A stretch of 64,000 bases of DNA from Frateuria_A sp051900415 (GTDB lineage Bacteria; Pseudomonadota; Gammaproteobacteria; Xanthomonadales; Rhodanobacteraceae), in assembly GCF_051900415.1 (NCBI RefSeq), contig NZ_JBHZGL010000002.1, positions 248,001-312,000 of the forward strand, written 5' to 3'. The notes below the pieces were generated by a model. It had not been told where the DNA came from and did not search any database. It was given only the letters and a program-made list of their open reading frames with translations. The position numbers and the translations under genes were made by a program. Positions 8,875 to 17,131 of the stretch are shown here, one piece after another (position 1 is the first letter of the stretch; each line of letters starts with the position of its first letter).

Positions 8875-9650
8875 CAGTAAAAATGGATACCACTGAAGCT
8901 TGCGACCTGCGATTCGGCCAGGTCGGCATCGCCTGTGTGCGCGTGCGCCGCGTCGATGCCGCCGCCCTCTGCGACGAGCTTGAACGCCGCGTGCGCTCGG
9001 CACCGCAGCTGTTCTCCCGCGCCGCCGTGGTGCTGGACCTTTCGCACCTGATGGACCTGCCCGACGACGGCACGGTGGATGCCCTGCTCGAGGCCGTGCG
9101 CAGCGCCGGCATGCTGCCGGTCGGCCTGGCCTACGGCACCAGCGCCACCGAGGCGCTGGCCCAGCGCATGGGCCTGCCGCTGATCGCCAAGTTCCGCGCC
9201 GCCTACGAGCCGGCCGACGGCGGCAGCATCGCGCCGCCCGCCCCGACGCCGGCCGCCGCACCCGCGCCCCGGGCCGAACCGGTGCGCGAACCGATCCACG
9301 CCGCGCCGCCGGCCGGGTCCTCGCTGGGCGCGCAGCACCACGACGGCACCGTGCGCTCGGGCCAGCAGGTCTACGCGCGCGACCGCGACCTGGTGCTCAC
9401 CGGCGCGATCGCCAACGGCGCCGAGGTGATCGCCGACGGCTCCATCCACGTCTACGGCGGCCTGCGCGGCCGCGCCATGGCCGGTGCGCAGGGCGACGAG
9501 AAGGCGCGCATCTTCGTGTCGGATTTCCGTGCCGAACTGGTGGCCATCGCCGGCCACTACCGCGTGTTTGAACAGATCCCCAAGGACCTCGAAGGCCAGG
9601 CTGTGCAATGCTGGCTCGATGGTGAAAAATTGATGATCGCCCGGCTGTGA
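8871..9650 (+). CDS. minC: Septum site-determining protein MinC
   Basis: Inhibitor of FtsZ ring formation away from mid-cell, 259 aa. The N-terminal domain (about 10-100) shows FGQVGIACVRVRRVDAAALC and VVLDLSHL. A Pro/Ala-rich linker (about 118-160) follows, then the C-terminal right-handed helix domain with VYARDRDLVLTGAIANGAEV, ADGSIHVYGGLRGRAMAGA and EKARIFVSDFRAELVAIAG, all hallmarks of MinC. The GTG at 8871 has GGAG ten bases upstream and overlaps the GNAT stop. The in-frame ATG at 8883 lacks a ribosome site. MinD (next gene) recruits it to the membrane. Confidence 0.96.
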   Translation: MTVKMDTTEACDLRFGQVGIACVRVRRVDAAALCDELERRVRSAPQLFSRAAVVLDLSHLMDLPDDGTVDALLEAVRSAGMLPVGLAYGTSATEALAQRMGLPLIAKFRAAYEPADGGSIAPPAPTPAAAPAPRAEPVREPIHAAPPAGSSLGAQHHDGTVRSGQQVYARDRDLVLTGAIANGAEVIADGSIHVYGGLRGRAMAGAQGDEKARIFVSDFRAELVAIAGHYRVFEQIPKDLEGQAVQCWLDGEKLMIARL

Positions 9651-9688
9651 CCGGCGATTCCCACCCAAGCATTTCCGGAGAAGAGCCC

Positions 9689-10504
9689 TTGAGCGCTGAG
9701 ATTATCGTCGTCACGTCTGGCAAAGGCGGCGTCGGCAAGACCACCACGAGCGCCTCGCTGGCCACCGGGCTGGCGATGGCCGGCAAGAAAGTTGCGGTGA
9801 TCGACTTCGATGTCGGCCTGCGCAACCTGGACCTCATCATGGGCTGCGAGCGGCGCGTGGTGTACGACTTCGTCAACGTCGTCCACGGCGAGGCCACCAT
9901 CAAGCAGGCGCTGATCAAGGACAAGCGCCACGAGAACCTCTACGTGCTGGCCGCCAGCCAGACCCGCGACAAGGACGCGCTGACCCAGGAAGGCGTCGAG
10001 AAGGTGCTCGACGATCTTTCCAACGACGGCTTCGACTACATCGTCTGCGACTCGCCCGCCGGTATCGAGAAGGGCGCGCACCTGGCGATGTACTTCGCCG
10101 ACCACGCGGTGGTGGTGGTCAACCCGGAAGTGTCGTCGGTGCGAGATTCGGACCGCATCCTGGGCCTGCTCGCCAGCAAGACCCGCCGCGCCGAGCGCGG
10201 CGAGTCCGGCATCACCCAGCACCTGCTGCTGACCCGCTACAACCCGGCGCGCGTGGCCATGGGCGAGATGCTGAGCGTCAAGGATGTCGAGGAAATCCTC
10301 GGCATCACCGTGGTCGGCGTGATCCCCGAATCGGAGAACGTGCTGGCCGCCTCCAACGCCGGCGTGCCGGTGATCCTGGACGAGAACTCCCACGCCGGGC
10401 AGGCCTACCGCGACACGGTCGCGCGCATCCTCGGCGAGGCTCGCCCGCTGCGTTTCACCGAAGTGGCCAAGAAGGGCTTTCTCCAGCGCGTGTTCGGAGG
10501 CTGA
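9689..10504 (+). CDS. minD: Septum site-determining protein MinD
   Basis: Membrane-associated ATPase that carries MinC to the membrane and oscillates under MinE control, 271 aa. The deviant Walker A is GKGGVGKTT at residues 11-19. Further motifs are AVIDFDVGLRNLDLIMG, CDSPAGIEKGA and VVVVNPEVSSVRDSDR. The C-terminal KKGFLQRVFGG is the amphipathic membrane-targeting helix. The start is TTG 9689, with GGAG eight bases upstream and homology beginning at SAEIIVVTSGKGG. The frame stays open a further 14 codons upstream without a ribosome site. MinE starts two bases after the stop position. Confidence 0.97.
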   Translation: MSAEIIVVTSGKGGVGKTTTSASLATGLAMAGKKVAVIDFDVGLRNLDLIMGCERRVVYDFVNVVHGEATIKQALIKDKRHENLYVLAASQTRDKDALTQEGVEKVLDDLSNDGFDYIVCDSPAGIEKGAHLAMYFADHAVVVVNPEVSSVRDSDRILGLLASKTRRAERGESGITQHLLLTRYNPARVAMGEMLSVKDVEEILGITVVGVIPESENVLAASNAGVPVILDENSHAGQAYRDTVARILGEARPLRFTEVAKKGFLQRVFGG

Positions 10505-10505
10505 T

Positions 10506-10775
10506 GTGGGCATTCTCGATTTCCTGAAGCGCAAGCCGGAACCCACCGCGACGGTCGCCAAGGAACGCCTGCGCATCATCGTGGCGCAGGAACGCTCGAC
10601 GCGCGGGGCGCCGGACTATCTCCCGCTGATGCGCAACGAGCTGCTCGAGGTGATCAAGAAGTACGTCAATGTCGACCTCGACGCGATCAACATCAACGTC
10701 GAGCGCGACAGCGGGCACGAGGTGCTTGAACTCTCCGTCGCGCTGCCGGACGGCAAGGCCGCCAGCACGCCCTGA
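10506..10775 (+). CDS. minE: Cell division topological specificity factor MinE
   Basis: Stimulates MinD ATPase and restricts MinCD to the poles, 89 aa, the usual length. The N-terminal MGILDFLKRK is the membrane-binding helix, followed by the MinD-contact segment ATVAKERLRIIVAQER. The C-terminal dimerisation domain begins near DYLPLMRNELLEVIKKYV. It starts with GTG 10506, immediately after minD. Third gene of the min operon. Confidence 0.97.
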   Translation: MGILDFLKRKPEPTATVAKERLRIIVAQERSTRGAPDYLPLMRNELLEVIKKYVNVDLDAININVERDSGHEVLELSVALPDGKAASTP

Positions 10776-10779
10776 TCGC

Positions 10780-10836
10780 GGGGTGGGCTTCGGCCCACCT
10801 TGCGGCACCACAGCGGTGGGCTGAAGCCCACCCTAC
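10780..10836. repeat. Family D palindrome between minE and the next gene
   Basis: GGGTGGGCTTCGGCCCACC, then a 13-base spacer, then GGTGGGCTGAAGCCCACCC. Each half is itself a hairpin and the two halves are inverted copies. A shorter copy lies at 45782-45806. It may also help to end the min transcript, but no T tract follows. Confidence 0.8.
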
Positions 10837-10842
10837 GCCCCC

Positions 10843-11304
10843 ATGAACACTCCCGACGTCCTGCGCCTGGCCGACATCGGCTTCGAGACACCCACCGCCC
10901 TGCTCGCGCGCCATGGCCTGGCGCTGCATCGCGTGCCCGCCGGCGAGCCTATTCCCGGCAGCTACTGGGGTGAGGAAGAAGCCGGCCTCATCGGCACCGA
11001 CGTGTACGCACGCGACGACACGCCCGTGCATTCGGTCCTGCACGAGGCCTGCCACCTGCTGATGCTGACGCCGGAACGGCGCAGCCAGGTACACACGGAC
11101 GCCACCGACTCGGTGGAGGAAGAAGACGCCACCTGCTACCTGCAGATCCTGCTCGCCGATGAATTGCCGGGCGTCGGCCGCGCACGGCTGATGGCCGACA
11201 TGGATGCCTGGGGCTACAGCTTCCGGCTGGGATCGACGCGGGCGTGGTTCGAGCAGGATGCGGCCGAGGCGCTGGCGTTCCTGAAGACCCGCAACCTGGC
11301 CTGA
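10843..11304 (+). CDS. Conserved hypothetical protein with HEACH zincin-like motif
   Basis: 153 aa, cytoplasmic (no signal peptide). Residues around 64-70 read VLHEACHLL, an HExxH motif on a predicted helix. A downstream acidic stretch (SVEEEDATCYLQ) could supply a third zinc ligand, as in small zincin-like or IrrE-type domains. I do not recognise a named family with certainty, and enzymatic activity is inference from the motif. Its last 13 codons (AEALAFLKTRNLA) are duplicated downstream in a tandem repeat at 11482-11523. Confidence 0.8.
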   Translation: MNTPDVLRLADIGFETPTALLARHGLALHRVPAGEPIPGSYWGEEEAGLIGTDVYARDDTPVHSVLHEACHLLMLTPERRSQVHTDATDSVEEEDATCYLQILLADELPGVGRARLMADMDAWGYSFRLGSTRAWFEQDAAEALAFLKTRNLA

Positions 11305-11415
11305 CGCTTCAGCTCCCTCTCCCCTGCGCGGAGAGGGTTGGGGTGAGGGGCCGGGGCTCGCGAGGAGGGTTGCTGCGCGTTACGAAAGCCGGCGCCTGCA
11401 AGTTTCCCGCAAGGC

Positions 11416-11462
11416 TTCCCCCATCCGCCCTTCGGGCACCTTCCCCCGCGCGCGGGGGAAGG
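11416..11462. repeat. Family A half-element (copy 2)
   Basis: Single arm CCCCATCCGCCC followed by the CCTTCCCCCGCG/CGCGGGGGAAGG hairpin. It lies inside unit 1 of the tandem duplication. Confidence 0.75.
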
Positions 11463-11636
11463 ACGGGTGCGTGTCACTTCCGCCGAGGCGCTGGCGTTCC
11501 TCAAGACCCGCAACCTGGCCTGACGCTTCAGCTCCCTCTCCCCTGCGCGGAGAGGGTGGAGGGCGAGGAGCGAGGGCTCGCAAGGAGGGTTGCTGCGGGT
11601 TACGAAAGCCGGCGCCTGCCAGTTTCCCGCAAGGCT

Positions 11637-11686
11637 CCCCCCCCCCCTCCGCCCTTCGGGCACCTTCCTCCGCGCGCGGGGGAAAG
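11637..11686. repeat. Family A half-element (copy 3)
   Basis: Duplicate of the 11416 half-element in unit 2. The run of 13 C near 11638 replaces CTTCCCCCAT of unit 1, and the hairpin arm carries CTTCCTCC instead of CTTCCCCC. Confidence 0.75.
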
Positions 11687-11698
11687 ATCGGCTGCGTG

Positions 11699-11926
11699 TC
11701 ACTTCCGGTGCCACTTGTCGTCGTCGCCCTTCTCGTACTCGTTCTTCACCGCCGACCAGGCGACCTTGAACGACACCTCTTCCTGCGATTCCTTGCCCCG
11801 GCGCTTGTCCGGATCCGCATACTCGTCCCAGGCGCTGTTGAACGCCTCCTTGAAGATGTCCTGCGCGTGCGCCGGCAGGTTGTCGCGCACGGACTCGGGC
11901 AGATCGCGGGTGGATTTGTACGGCAT
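11699..11926 (-). CDS. chaB: ChaB family protein
   Basis: Small basic/acidic protein, 75 aa, matching the ChaB family (putative regulator of the Na+/H+-Ca2+ antiporter ChaA in E. coli). The N-terminus MPYKSTRDLPESVRDNLP and the AQDIFKEAFNSAWDEY segment are diagnostic. A charged tail ends in KWHRK. The ATG at 11926 has GAGGAGG just upstream. No chaA is in the window, so the role here is unclear. Its last codons form part of the duplicated block at 11263-11705. Confidence 0.92.
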   Translation of the reverse strand: MPYKSTRDLPESVRDNLPAHAQDIFKEAFNSAWDEYADPDKRRGKESQEEVSFKVAWSAVKNEYEKGDDDKWHRK

Positions 11927-11984
11927 GGCCGGGCCTCCTCGGTGGGATGGACGCCACCGTCCGCCTGCCAGGATCAAACGCGCG

Positions 11985-12614
11985 TCAACCACGCTTGCCG
12001 GATACATGCCGCTCGCCGGCCACATACCATCGCCAGGGCTCCTCGGCCGCGCGCGTGATGCCGATCCGCGGCGATGCCGCCGGTTCGGCCGGCGGCGGCA
12101 CGCCATCGTCCACAACGGTGAAACCGCCGGCTCCCTCGACCAGGTCGACACCATCCCGTGCCCCGTCGATCCCCAGCGCCTGGCACAAGCGGGCCGGCCC
12201 ACGGCAGAGATCGCGGTCGTGCCTGCAGTTCGGCCGCGCCGCCCGCATCGCGGCCAATCCGGTCAGCGGCGCCAGCGCGCGCAGCAGCACCGCCACGCCC
12301 TCGCCCTCCTCGCCGCACACGGGGTTGCAACACCAGTGCATGCCATAGGTGAAGTACACATAGAGCAACCCGGGCGGACCGAACATGGTGGCGTTGCGCG
12401 CGGTGCGTCCCCGCCACGAGTGCGCGGCCGGATCGATCGCGCCGCAATAGGCCTCGGTCTCGACGATGCGCCCGCTGCGCCCGTCCGCGTTCAACAGCAC
12501 CTTGTTGAGCAACTCGGGCGCGACCACGCGCGGATCGCGCGCGTAGAACGCCCGCGGCAGCACCGTGGCAGGATGGCCGAGCAGCGAGGCGATGAAGTCG
12601 GGGGTCATGCGCAC
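11985..12614 (-). CDS. DNA-3-methyladenine glycosylase (Mpg/AAG family)
   Basis: Base-excision repair enzyme that removes 3-methyladenine, hypoxanthine and related bases, 209 aa. Family motifs in order: LPRAFYARDPRVVAPELLNK, the active-site GRIVETEAYCG with the general-base Glu, DPAAHSWRGRTARNATMFG, GLLYVYFTYGMHWCCNPV and a C-terminal ASPRIGITRAAEEPWRWYV. The start may be 12614 or the second ATG at 12608 (MTPDF). It stands alone on the minus strand with family A repeats upstream. Confidence 0.93.
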   Translation of the reverse strand: MRMTPDFIASLLGHPATVLPRAFYARDPRVVAPELLNKVLLNADGRSGRIVETEAYCGAIDPAAHSWRGRTARNATMFGPPGLLYVYFTYGMHWCCNPVCGEEGEGVAVLLRALAPLTGLAAMRAARPNCRHDRDLCRGPARLCQALGIDGARDGVDLVEGAGGFTVVDDGVPPPAEPAASPRIGITRAAEEPWRWYVAGERHVSGKRG

Positions 12615-12678
12615 AGCATGCCGCGCGTGGTGTCAACGTTCGACCGAGGCGGGGAAAGTGGGAGTCTTCCGCAAGACG

Positions 12679-12820
12679 TTCCCCATCCGCCTTTCGGGCA
12701 CCTTCCCCCGTCAAACGGGGGAAGGATCAGCGCGCGCGGCTCCACGCCGTCCCTGATGCCGCGCCACCGAGCCTTCCCCTGCAAACGCGGGGGAAGGTGC
12801 CGACAGGCGGATGGGGGCGC
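12679..12820. repeat. Family A paired palindromic repeat (copy 4)
   Basis: Full two-armed element (CCCCATCCGCC...GGGGGAAGG...CCTTCCCC...GGCGGATGGGG) between the glycosylase start and the stop of the DUF5916 gene. Confidence 0.85.
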
Positions 12821-12864
12821 CTTTGGGAGCGAGGCGCCGGATGCGGTGGCCCGTTCCGCGCCGA

Positions 12865-15123
12865 TCAAAGCTCGAAGCGGTACGCCAGCTTGACCAGCAA
12901 CTGCTCGCTGTCGCGCAGATCGAAGCTGCGGCTGAACTGGCTGCCGGCTTCGCGGTAGAGCGGATCGAACGCGTAGCCACCACGGCCGTACACCACGTAC
13001 AGGTCCGACAGCGGCGCCAGCTCGTAGCGGTAGCGGATCTGGAAGCCGAGGTTGCGCACGCTGAAATCGTTGACCGGATCGTCCACGGCCACGGCGCGCA
13101 TGTCGCCATTGACGCGGTAGGCCTGCAGCAACTGCGCGTCCAGCCCCAATGCCTGCAGCTTGACGCGCAGTTCCTGGCGGCTGCCGATGTTCCAGTTGAC
13201 GCCCGCGTCGAGCATCACCTGATGGCTGTCGAAGCTGCCGATGAGGTTGTCGTGCTGCCAGACCAGCCAGTCGGGGTTGAACTGGTAAGTCACGCCAGTG
13301 AAGACGCTGAAGGCGTCGTTGATGAAGTAGGTCGGCTGGAAGGTGGCCGCATAACCGATGCGGTGCAGGCCGACCCGGTCGCTGCCCATCAACTCCACTT
13401 CCGATTCCCACGCCCAGTTGCCCTTGCGCGGGCTCTGACGTTCCCAGTCCAGCACGGCATTGAGTGGCGTACGCAGGGCGCCGTGCCCGCGGGTGAGTTC
13501 GTCGTCGTGCGCAGGCGCGTTGAGGTTGAGCTGCCAGTCGGCCTCGCCGCCGTCGCGCAACTGGCTCTCGCGGATCACCCGGAACTGCCGCTGCAGCGAC
13601 AGGCCGTGGTCGTTGTCCATGCCGACCACGCGCCAGTGCCACACGTGCGAGGCGTAGCGCGAGTCGGCCGGCAGGTCGGCGAAGCGGCGGCGCACCTCGT
13701 AGTGGACGTAGTTGAGGCTGTTGCGCGGCAGGTAGCCGAAGTCGTTGAGGTCGAGCCTGTCGTCGAAGTGCATGCCCAGCCACTCCTGGGTCCAGCGCTC
13801 GTTCATTTCGTACTCGACCACCGACGTGGCGCCGTAGCCGCGCGTGGTGGTGCCGTGCTGGTCGATCGCGCTGCCGACCACGTTGCTGGTGACAGTGAGT
13901 TTGTCGTTGGGCTGCCAGCGATGGTCGATGCCCAGCACGTCGGCGTCGCGATCCAGCCACGGGCGATCCACCCGCGTCGCCTCCATGCCCAGCGTCTGCG
14001 AGCCGAAGTCGTGGATCAGCCGCAACGCCGAGAAGGTGCGCCCGGCGTCGCCGCTTTCCTGCGCCGCCATCACGCCGTAGCGGGTCGCGCCCACGCTGCC
14101 GTTGAGCTTGAGCGCACCGGTCACGTCTCCCGAGCCGTTGCCGTCATCCGACGGCCCGCCGACGCGGCGGGTGTAGATCAGCTGGCTGTTGTCGATCAGC
14201 ATGCTGAAGTCGAAGATGCCCTGGTTCTCGGTGAAGAACGGACGCTTGTCGGTGAAGAAGGTTTCTTCCGCGCCGAAGTTGACCACCAGGTCGTCGCTTT
14301 CCACCTGGCCGAAGTCCGGATTGATCGTTGCGGTCAACTGGGTCTGGCCGTTGGGCTTCCAGAAGATGTCCGCGCCGCCGTCGAAGGTGTTGTCGCCGCG
14401 CACCTGGTCGCGGATGGCCACCGCGTACGGCGTGATCGCGAACAGCGACTGCGTGTACGCCGGCAGCGTCACCGGCGTGAAATCGGAGAGGAAGCGCGGC
14501 TTGTTGAAGCTCGCCACCGGCCAGGCGTCGCGCTCGCCGGTCGAGCCGATCACGCGGTCCAGGTACAGCCCGATGGTGCGCTCGCCGCCGACCGCCTTGC
14601 GCATCGGCGCGATGTACCAGGGGATCAGCATCTCCACCGACCAGCCCTGCGCATCCTCGCTGACGGCGTGCTTCCAGTTGCCGTCCCAGTCGGTGTTGAA
14701 GCGGCTCTCGTTGGTCAGCACTGCATCGTTGAGGTCATCGGTGAGGGTGACCATGAAGTTGTAGCCGGTGCGCCCGTCGCCATCGAAGTCGACCATCAGG
14801 TTCACGCGGTCGACCTGAGCCTGCTCGTCGCGGCGGATGCGCTGGTGCGTGCGCGGCACCCCGGGCGGCTGGATGCAACGGAACGCCACGGCCAGGCCCT
14901 CGGGCGTGGACAGCACCCAGGCCTCGGTCGGCAGACTGCCCGGCTCGCCGTTGAGTGGCTGGGTCTTGCGGAAGTCGGTGATGCGCCTGGCGCCCTGCCA
15001 TTCGACCGGGTCGATGTGTCCGTCCACGTCGACCGCCATCGCTGGCGTGGCAAGCAGCAACGCCAGCGGCGCCAGCGCGCGCAGGGCAAGGGATCGGGAC
15101 GAGCGTCGGTCGGATGGGCGCAT
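12865..15123 (-). CDS. DUF5916 outer-membrane protein with CBM9-like domain
   Basis: 752 aa, exported: residues 1-31 form a signal peptide (LALRALAPLALLLATPAMA). About 31-200 is a carbohydrate-binding family 9-like sandwich (VDVDGHIDPVEWQGARRI, DRVNLMVDFDGDGRTGYNF). From about 220 on is DUF5916, predicted beta-barrel, with ATINPDFGQVESDDLVVNF and RPFFTENQGIFDF, both characteristic. It ends in VKLAYRFEL. The family is often found near TonB receptors and is thought to lie in the outer membrane, but its function is not established. ATG 15123 begins the signal peptide, and no strong ribosome site is visible. The reading frame is open further upstream through the MFS gene, but that is a shadow. 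Confidence 0.9.
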   Translation of the reverse strand: MRPSDRRSSRSLALRALAPLALLLATPAMAVDVDGHIDPVEWQGARRITDFRKTQPLNGEPGSLPTEAWVLSTPEGLAVAFRCIQPPGVPRTHQRIRRDEQAQVDRVNLMVDFDGDGRTGYNFMVTLTDDLNDAVLTNESRFNTDWDGNWKHAVSEDAQGWSVEMLIPWYIAPMRKAVGGERTIGLYLDRVIGSTGERDAWPVASFNKPRFLSDFTPVTLPAYTQSLFAITPYAVAIRDQVRGDNTFDGGADIFWKPNGQTQLTATINPDFGQVESDDLVVNFGAEETFFTDKRPFFTENQGIFDFSMLIDNSQLIYTRRVGGPSDDGNGSGDVTGALKLNGSVGATRYGVMAAQESGDAGRTFSALRLIHDFGSQTLGMEATRVDRPWLDRDADVLGIDHRWQPNDKLTVTSNVVGSAIDQHGTTTRGYGATSVVEYEMNERWTQEWLGMHFDDRLDLNDFGYLPRNSLNYVHYEVRRRFADLPADSRYASHVWHWRVVGMDNDHGLSLQRQFRVIRESQLRDGGEADWQLNLNAPAHDDELTRGHGALRTPLNAVLDWERQSPRKGNWAWESEVELMGSDRVGLHRIGYAATFQPTYFINDAFSVFTGVTYQFNPDWLVWQHDNLIGSFDSHQVMLDAGVNWNIGSRQELRVKLQALGLDAQLLQAYRVNGDMRAVAVDDPVNDFSVRNLGFQIRYRYELAPLSDLYVVYGRGGYAFDPLYREAGSQFSRSFDLRDSEQLLVKLAYRFEL

Positions 15124-15230
15124 CGGCAAGGCAAAGCGGGGAGATGGCGACAAGCATAGGCAGCCGCCGCTGGCCCGCCGACTGGCGAAAGTCACGCTGG
15201 CGCCGGTGTCCGCGGACACGCCCGCGGCGA

Positions 15231-16484
15231 TCAGCGAGGTTCGGCGATCTGCGCCTGCAGCGCAACGTCCCGCGGCGGCGGCGTCCGCGGCTCCCGGGTG
15301 ACGCGTCGATACCAGCGCCACGACAACGCACCGATCACCGTCAGCACGCTCGCCCCCAGCGCCAGGTGCAGGAGGCTGCCCGAAAGCAGCGGCGAAAGCA
15401 CGCCCGCCACGGCGCCGTTGAGCAGCAGGCTGGCGAAGGCCTGCACCGAGGAGATGCCGCCGCGCTTGTGTGGAAAGCGATCCAGCAACAGCAGCGTCAG
15501 CGTCGGGAATGCCAGCTGCACGCCCACGCCGTGCAGCACCAGCGGCAGCATCGACCAGGGCAGCCGCGGCTGTGGAAACCCGATGGCGAGGACCACGTGC
15601 AGCGCGCAGGCCAGCAACATCACCGCATAGCCGAGGTTCACGGTGAAGCCCACGCCGCGGCGGCCGGCCAGCCGGCCCGATACCCAGGCGCCGCCCACCA
15701 GCCCGATCACCACCGGGACGAACAGCCAGGGGAAACCCTGCGCCGAAAGGCCCAGCAGCTCGCGGATGATCCGTGGCGCCGAGGCAATGAACAGGAACAA
15801 CCCGGCGAAGTTGACCGAAGAGGAGACCAGCAGCGGCCAGAACGGCCGGTCGCGCCCGAACGCGATGTAGCCGGCAAGCAACGGCTTGAACGCGAAACGA
15901 CTGCGCGCCGCCGGCGGGTGCGTTTCCTCCAGTTGCCAGAGCAGCAGCCCCGCCAGCATCAGCGTGAAGCCGGTCAGCACCCAGAAGATGCCGTGCCAGC
16001 CCCCGAGCCCGAGCAGCTGTGCACCCACCATCGGCGCGATCACCGGCGCCACGCCGAAGATCATCATGACCTGCGACATCAGCCGCTGTGCCGCCTCGCC
16101 TTCGAGGCTGTCGCGGATCACCGCGCGGCCGACCACCAGGCCGGCACCGGCGCACGCACCCTGGATGCCACGGCACACCAGCAGCATGCCGAAGGAGGTC
16201 GACAGCGCCGCACCGGCCGAGGCCAGCGCATACCCGAGCATGCCCGCCACGATCACCGGCTTGCGTCCGGCCGCATCGGAGATCGCGCCATGGAACAGGC
16301 TCATCACCGCATACGTCAGCAGGTAGACGCTGATCAACTGCTGCAGCGCGACCTCGTCCACGGCGAAGCGCGCGCCGATCAGCGGGAAAGCCGGAAACAC
16401 GGCATCGATCGAGAACGGGCCGATCATCGACAGCGCGGCCAGCAGCCAGGGCAGGCTGCGCCGGATGGGGGGAGGAGGGGTCAT
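15231..16484 (-). CDS. Bcr/CflA family drug-resistance MFS transporter
   Basis: Inner-membrane proton-driven efflux pump, 417 aa, about 12 transmembrane helices. Motifs include the first helix PWLLAALSMIGPFSIDAVFP, the motif A loop GAISDAAGRKPVIVAG after helix 2, and CRGIQGACAGAGLVVGRAVI in helix 4, as in Bcr/CflA exporters (bicyclomycin, chloramphenicol and similar substrates). ATG 16484 sits at the start of the family alignment. It is transcribed away from the fluoride riboswitch and crcB, with 105 bp between its start and the riboswitch. Confidence 0.93.
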   Translation of the reverse strand: MTPPPPIRRSLPWLLAALSMIGPFSIDAVFPAFPLIGARFAVDEVALQQLISVYLLTYAVMSLFHGAISDAAGRKPVIVAGMLGYALASAGAALSTSFGMLLVCRGIQGACAGAGLVVGRAVIRDSLEGEAAQRLMSQVMMIFGVAPVIAPMVGAQLLGLGGWHGIFWVLTGFTLMLAGLLLWQLEETHPPAARSRFAFKPLLAGYIAFGRDRPFWPLLVSSSVNFAGLFLFIASAPRIIRELLGLSAQGFPWLFVPVVIGLVGGAWVSGRLAGRRGVGFTVNLGYAVMLLACALHVVLAIGFPQPRLPWSMLPLVLHGVGVQLAFPTLTLLLLDRFPHKRGGISSVQAFASLLLNGAVAGVLSPLLSGSLLHLALGASVLTVIGALSWRWYRRVTREPRTPPPRDVALQAQIAEPR

Positions 16485-16588
16485 CGGATGGCGCCGGGGG
16501 AGCGGTGGCGAGTATGCCACGGGCTCCGAGTTGCCCCAGGCCGGAAGCGATGGCCTGGCACGCGGCCATCGGCTAGCATCCGCCGGAT

Positions 16589-16656
16589 GGGAGATGGCAT
16601 GCCTCCCGTTCCTCGCGGAACGAACCGCCCCGACCGAGGGGTTGATGATGCCTGCA
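16589..16656 (+). ncRNA. Fluoride riboswitch (crcB RNA motif)
   Basis: Upstream of crcB. P1 is GGGAG (16589-16593) with CTCCC (16603-16607). The conserved GAGATG opens the loop. The pseudoknot is GGCAT (16596-16600) with ATGCC (16648-16652). An optional hairpin GTTCC-TCGC-GGAAC follows P1. Then comes GAACCG, and P3 CCCC/GGGG (16628-16631/16638-16641), followed by TTGATG. This matches the Thermotoga-type fluoride aptamer position by position. Fluoride with Mg2+ stabilises the pseudoknot and turns on the downstream genes. A GCGGGC-GCGT-GCCCGC hairpin near 16675-16690 may be part of the expression platform. Confidence 0.94.
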
Positions 16657-16731
16657 CACCGGACGCTCCGGGTGCGGGCGCGTGCCCGCGGCGCAGAGGT
16701 CCGGATTTCGACCTTTCAGGGAGGCGCTCTC

Positions 16732-17121
16732 GTGGGCTACACCGGATTCCTTGCGATCGGCTTCGGCGGCGCGCTCGGCTGCTGGCTGCGCTGGCTGCTC
16801 GGCAGCCTGCTCAACCATGTCTTTCCCACGCTGCCGCCCGGCACGCTGGCCGCCAACCTGCTCGGCGGCCTGCTGATGGGCGGCGCGATGGGCGTGTGGG
16901 ACCATTTCCAGACGCTGCCGCCGGAACTGCGCCTGTTCGTGTTCACCGGTTTCCTGGGCGGCCTGACGACCTTCTCCACGTTCTCGGCCGAATCCTCCAC
17001 CTTGCTGTTGCGCCAGCAATATCTGTGGTTCGCCGGCCACCTGCTGGTGCACCTGGTCGGATCGATCGCCCTGACCCTGCTCGGCATCGTCATTGCGCGC
17101 GGCCTGTTGCGCGCCCTCTAG
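16732..17121 (+). CDS. crcB: Fluoride channel CrcB/Fluc
   Basis: Small dual-topology membrane protein that lets fluoride leave the cell, 129 aa, four hydrophobic helices. Signature segments are GFGGALGCWLRWLLG, GTLAANLLGG (the conserved Asn), and FTGFLGGLTTFSTFSAES with the Phe-box and Na+-site TTFST. GTG 16732 follows AGGGAGG by seven bases. The frame is open upstream through the riboswitch but should not be translated. First gene of the riboswitch transcript, followed at 11 bp by the DUF190 gene. Confidence 0.96.
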   Translation: MGYTGFLAIGFGGALGCWLRWLLGSLLNHVFPTLPPGTLAANLLGGLLMGGAMGVWDHFQTLPPELRLFVFTGFLGGLTTFSTFSAESSTLLLRQQYLWFAGHLLVHLVGSIALTLLGIVIARGLLRAL

Positions 17122-17131
17122 GAGGCACACC

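Larger units (their letters stand above)
11263..11705. repeat. Tandem duplication of about 220 bp
   Basis: Unit 1 (11263-11481) and unit 2 (11482-11705) align throughout with a few substitutions and a 6-base C-run expansion. Each unit holds the last 13 codons of the 10843 gene, a family B hairpin, a family A half-element, and the last bases of chaB. The parent intergenic region was therefore copied together with the 3' ends of both convergent genes. The second copy of AEALAFLKTRNLA is an orphan. Confidence 0.88.

Noticed and set aside
10780..10836. Rho-independent terminator after minE
   Set aside because: Strong hairpins but no T tract on either side. The same element occurs between two co-directional genes at 45782, so it is listed as a repeat.
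12865..16569. Single 1234-codon minus frame joining an upstream part to the DUF5916 protein
   Set aside because: The first 480 codons are a shadow of the MFS gene in another frame. The signal peptide at 15123 marks the true start.
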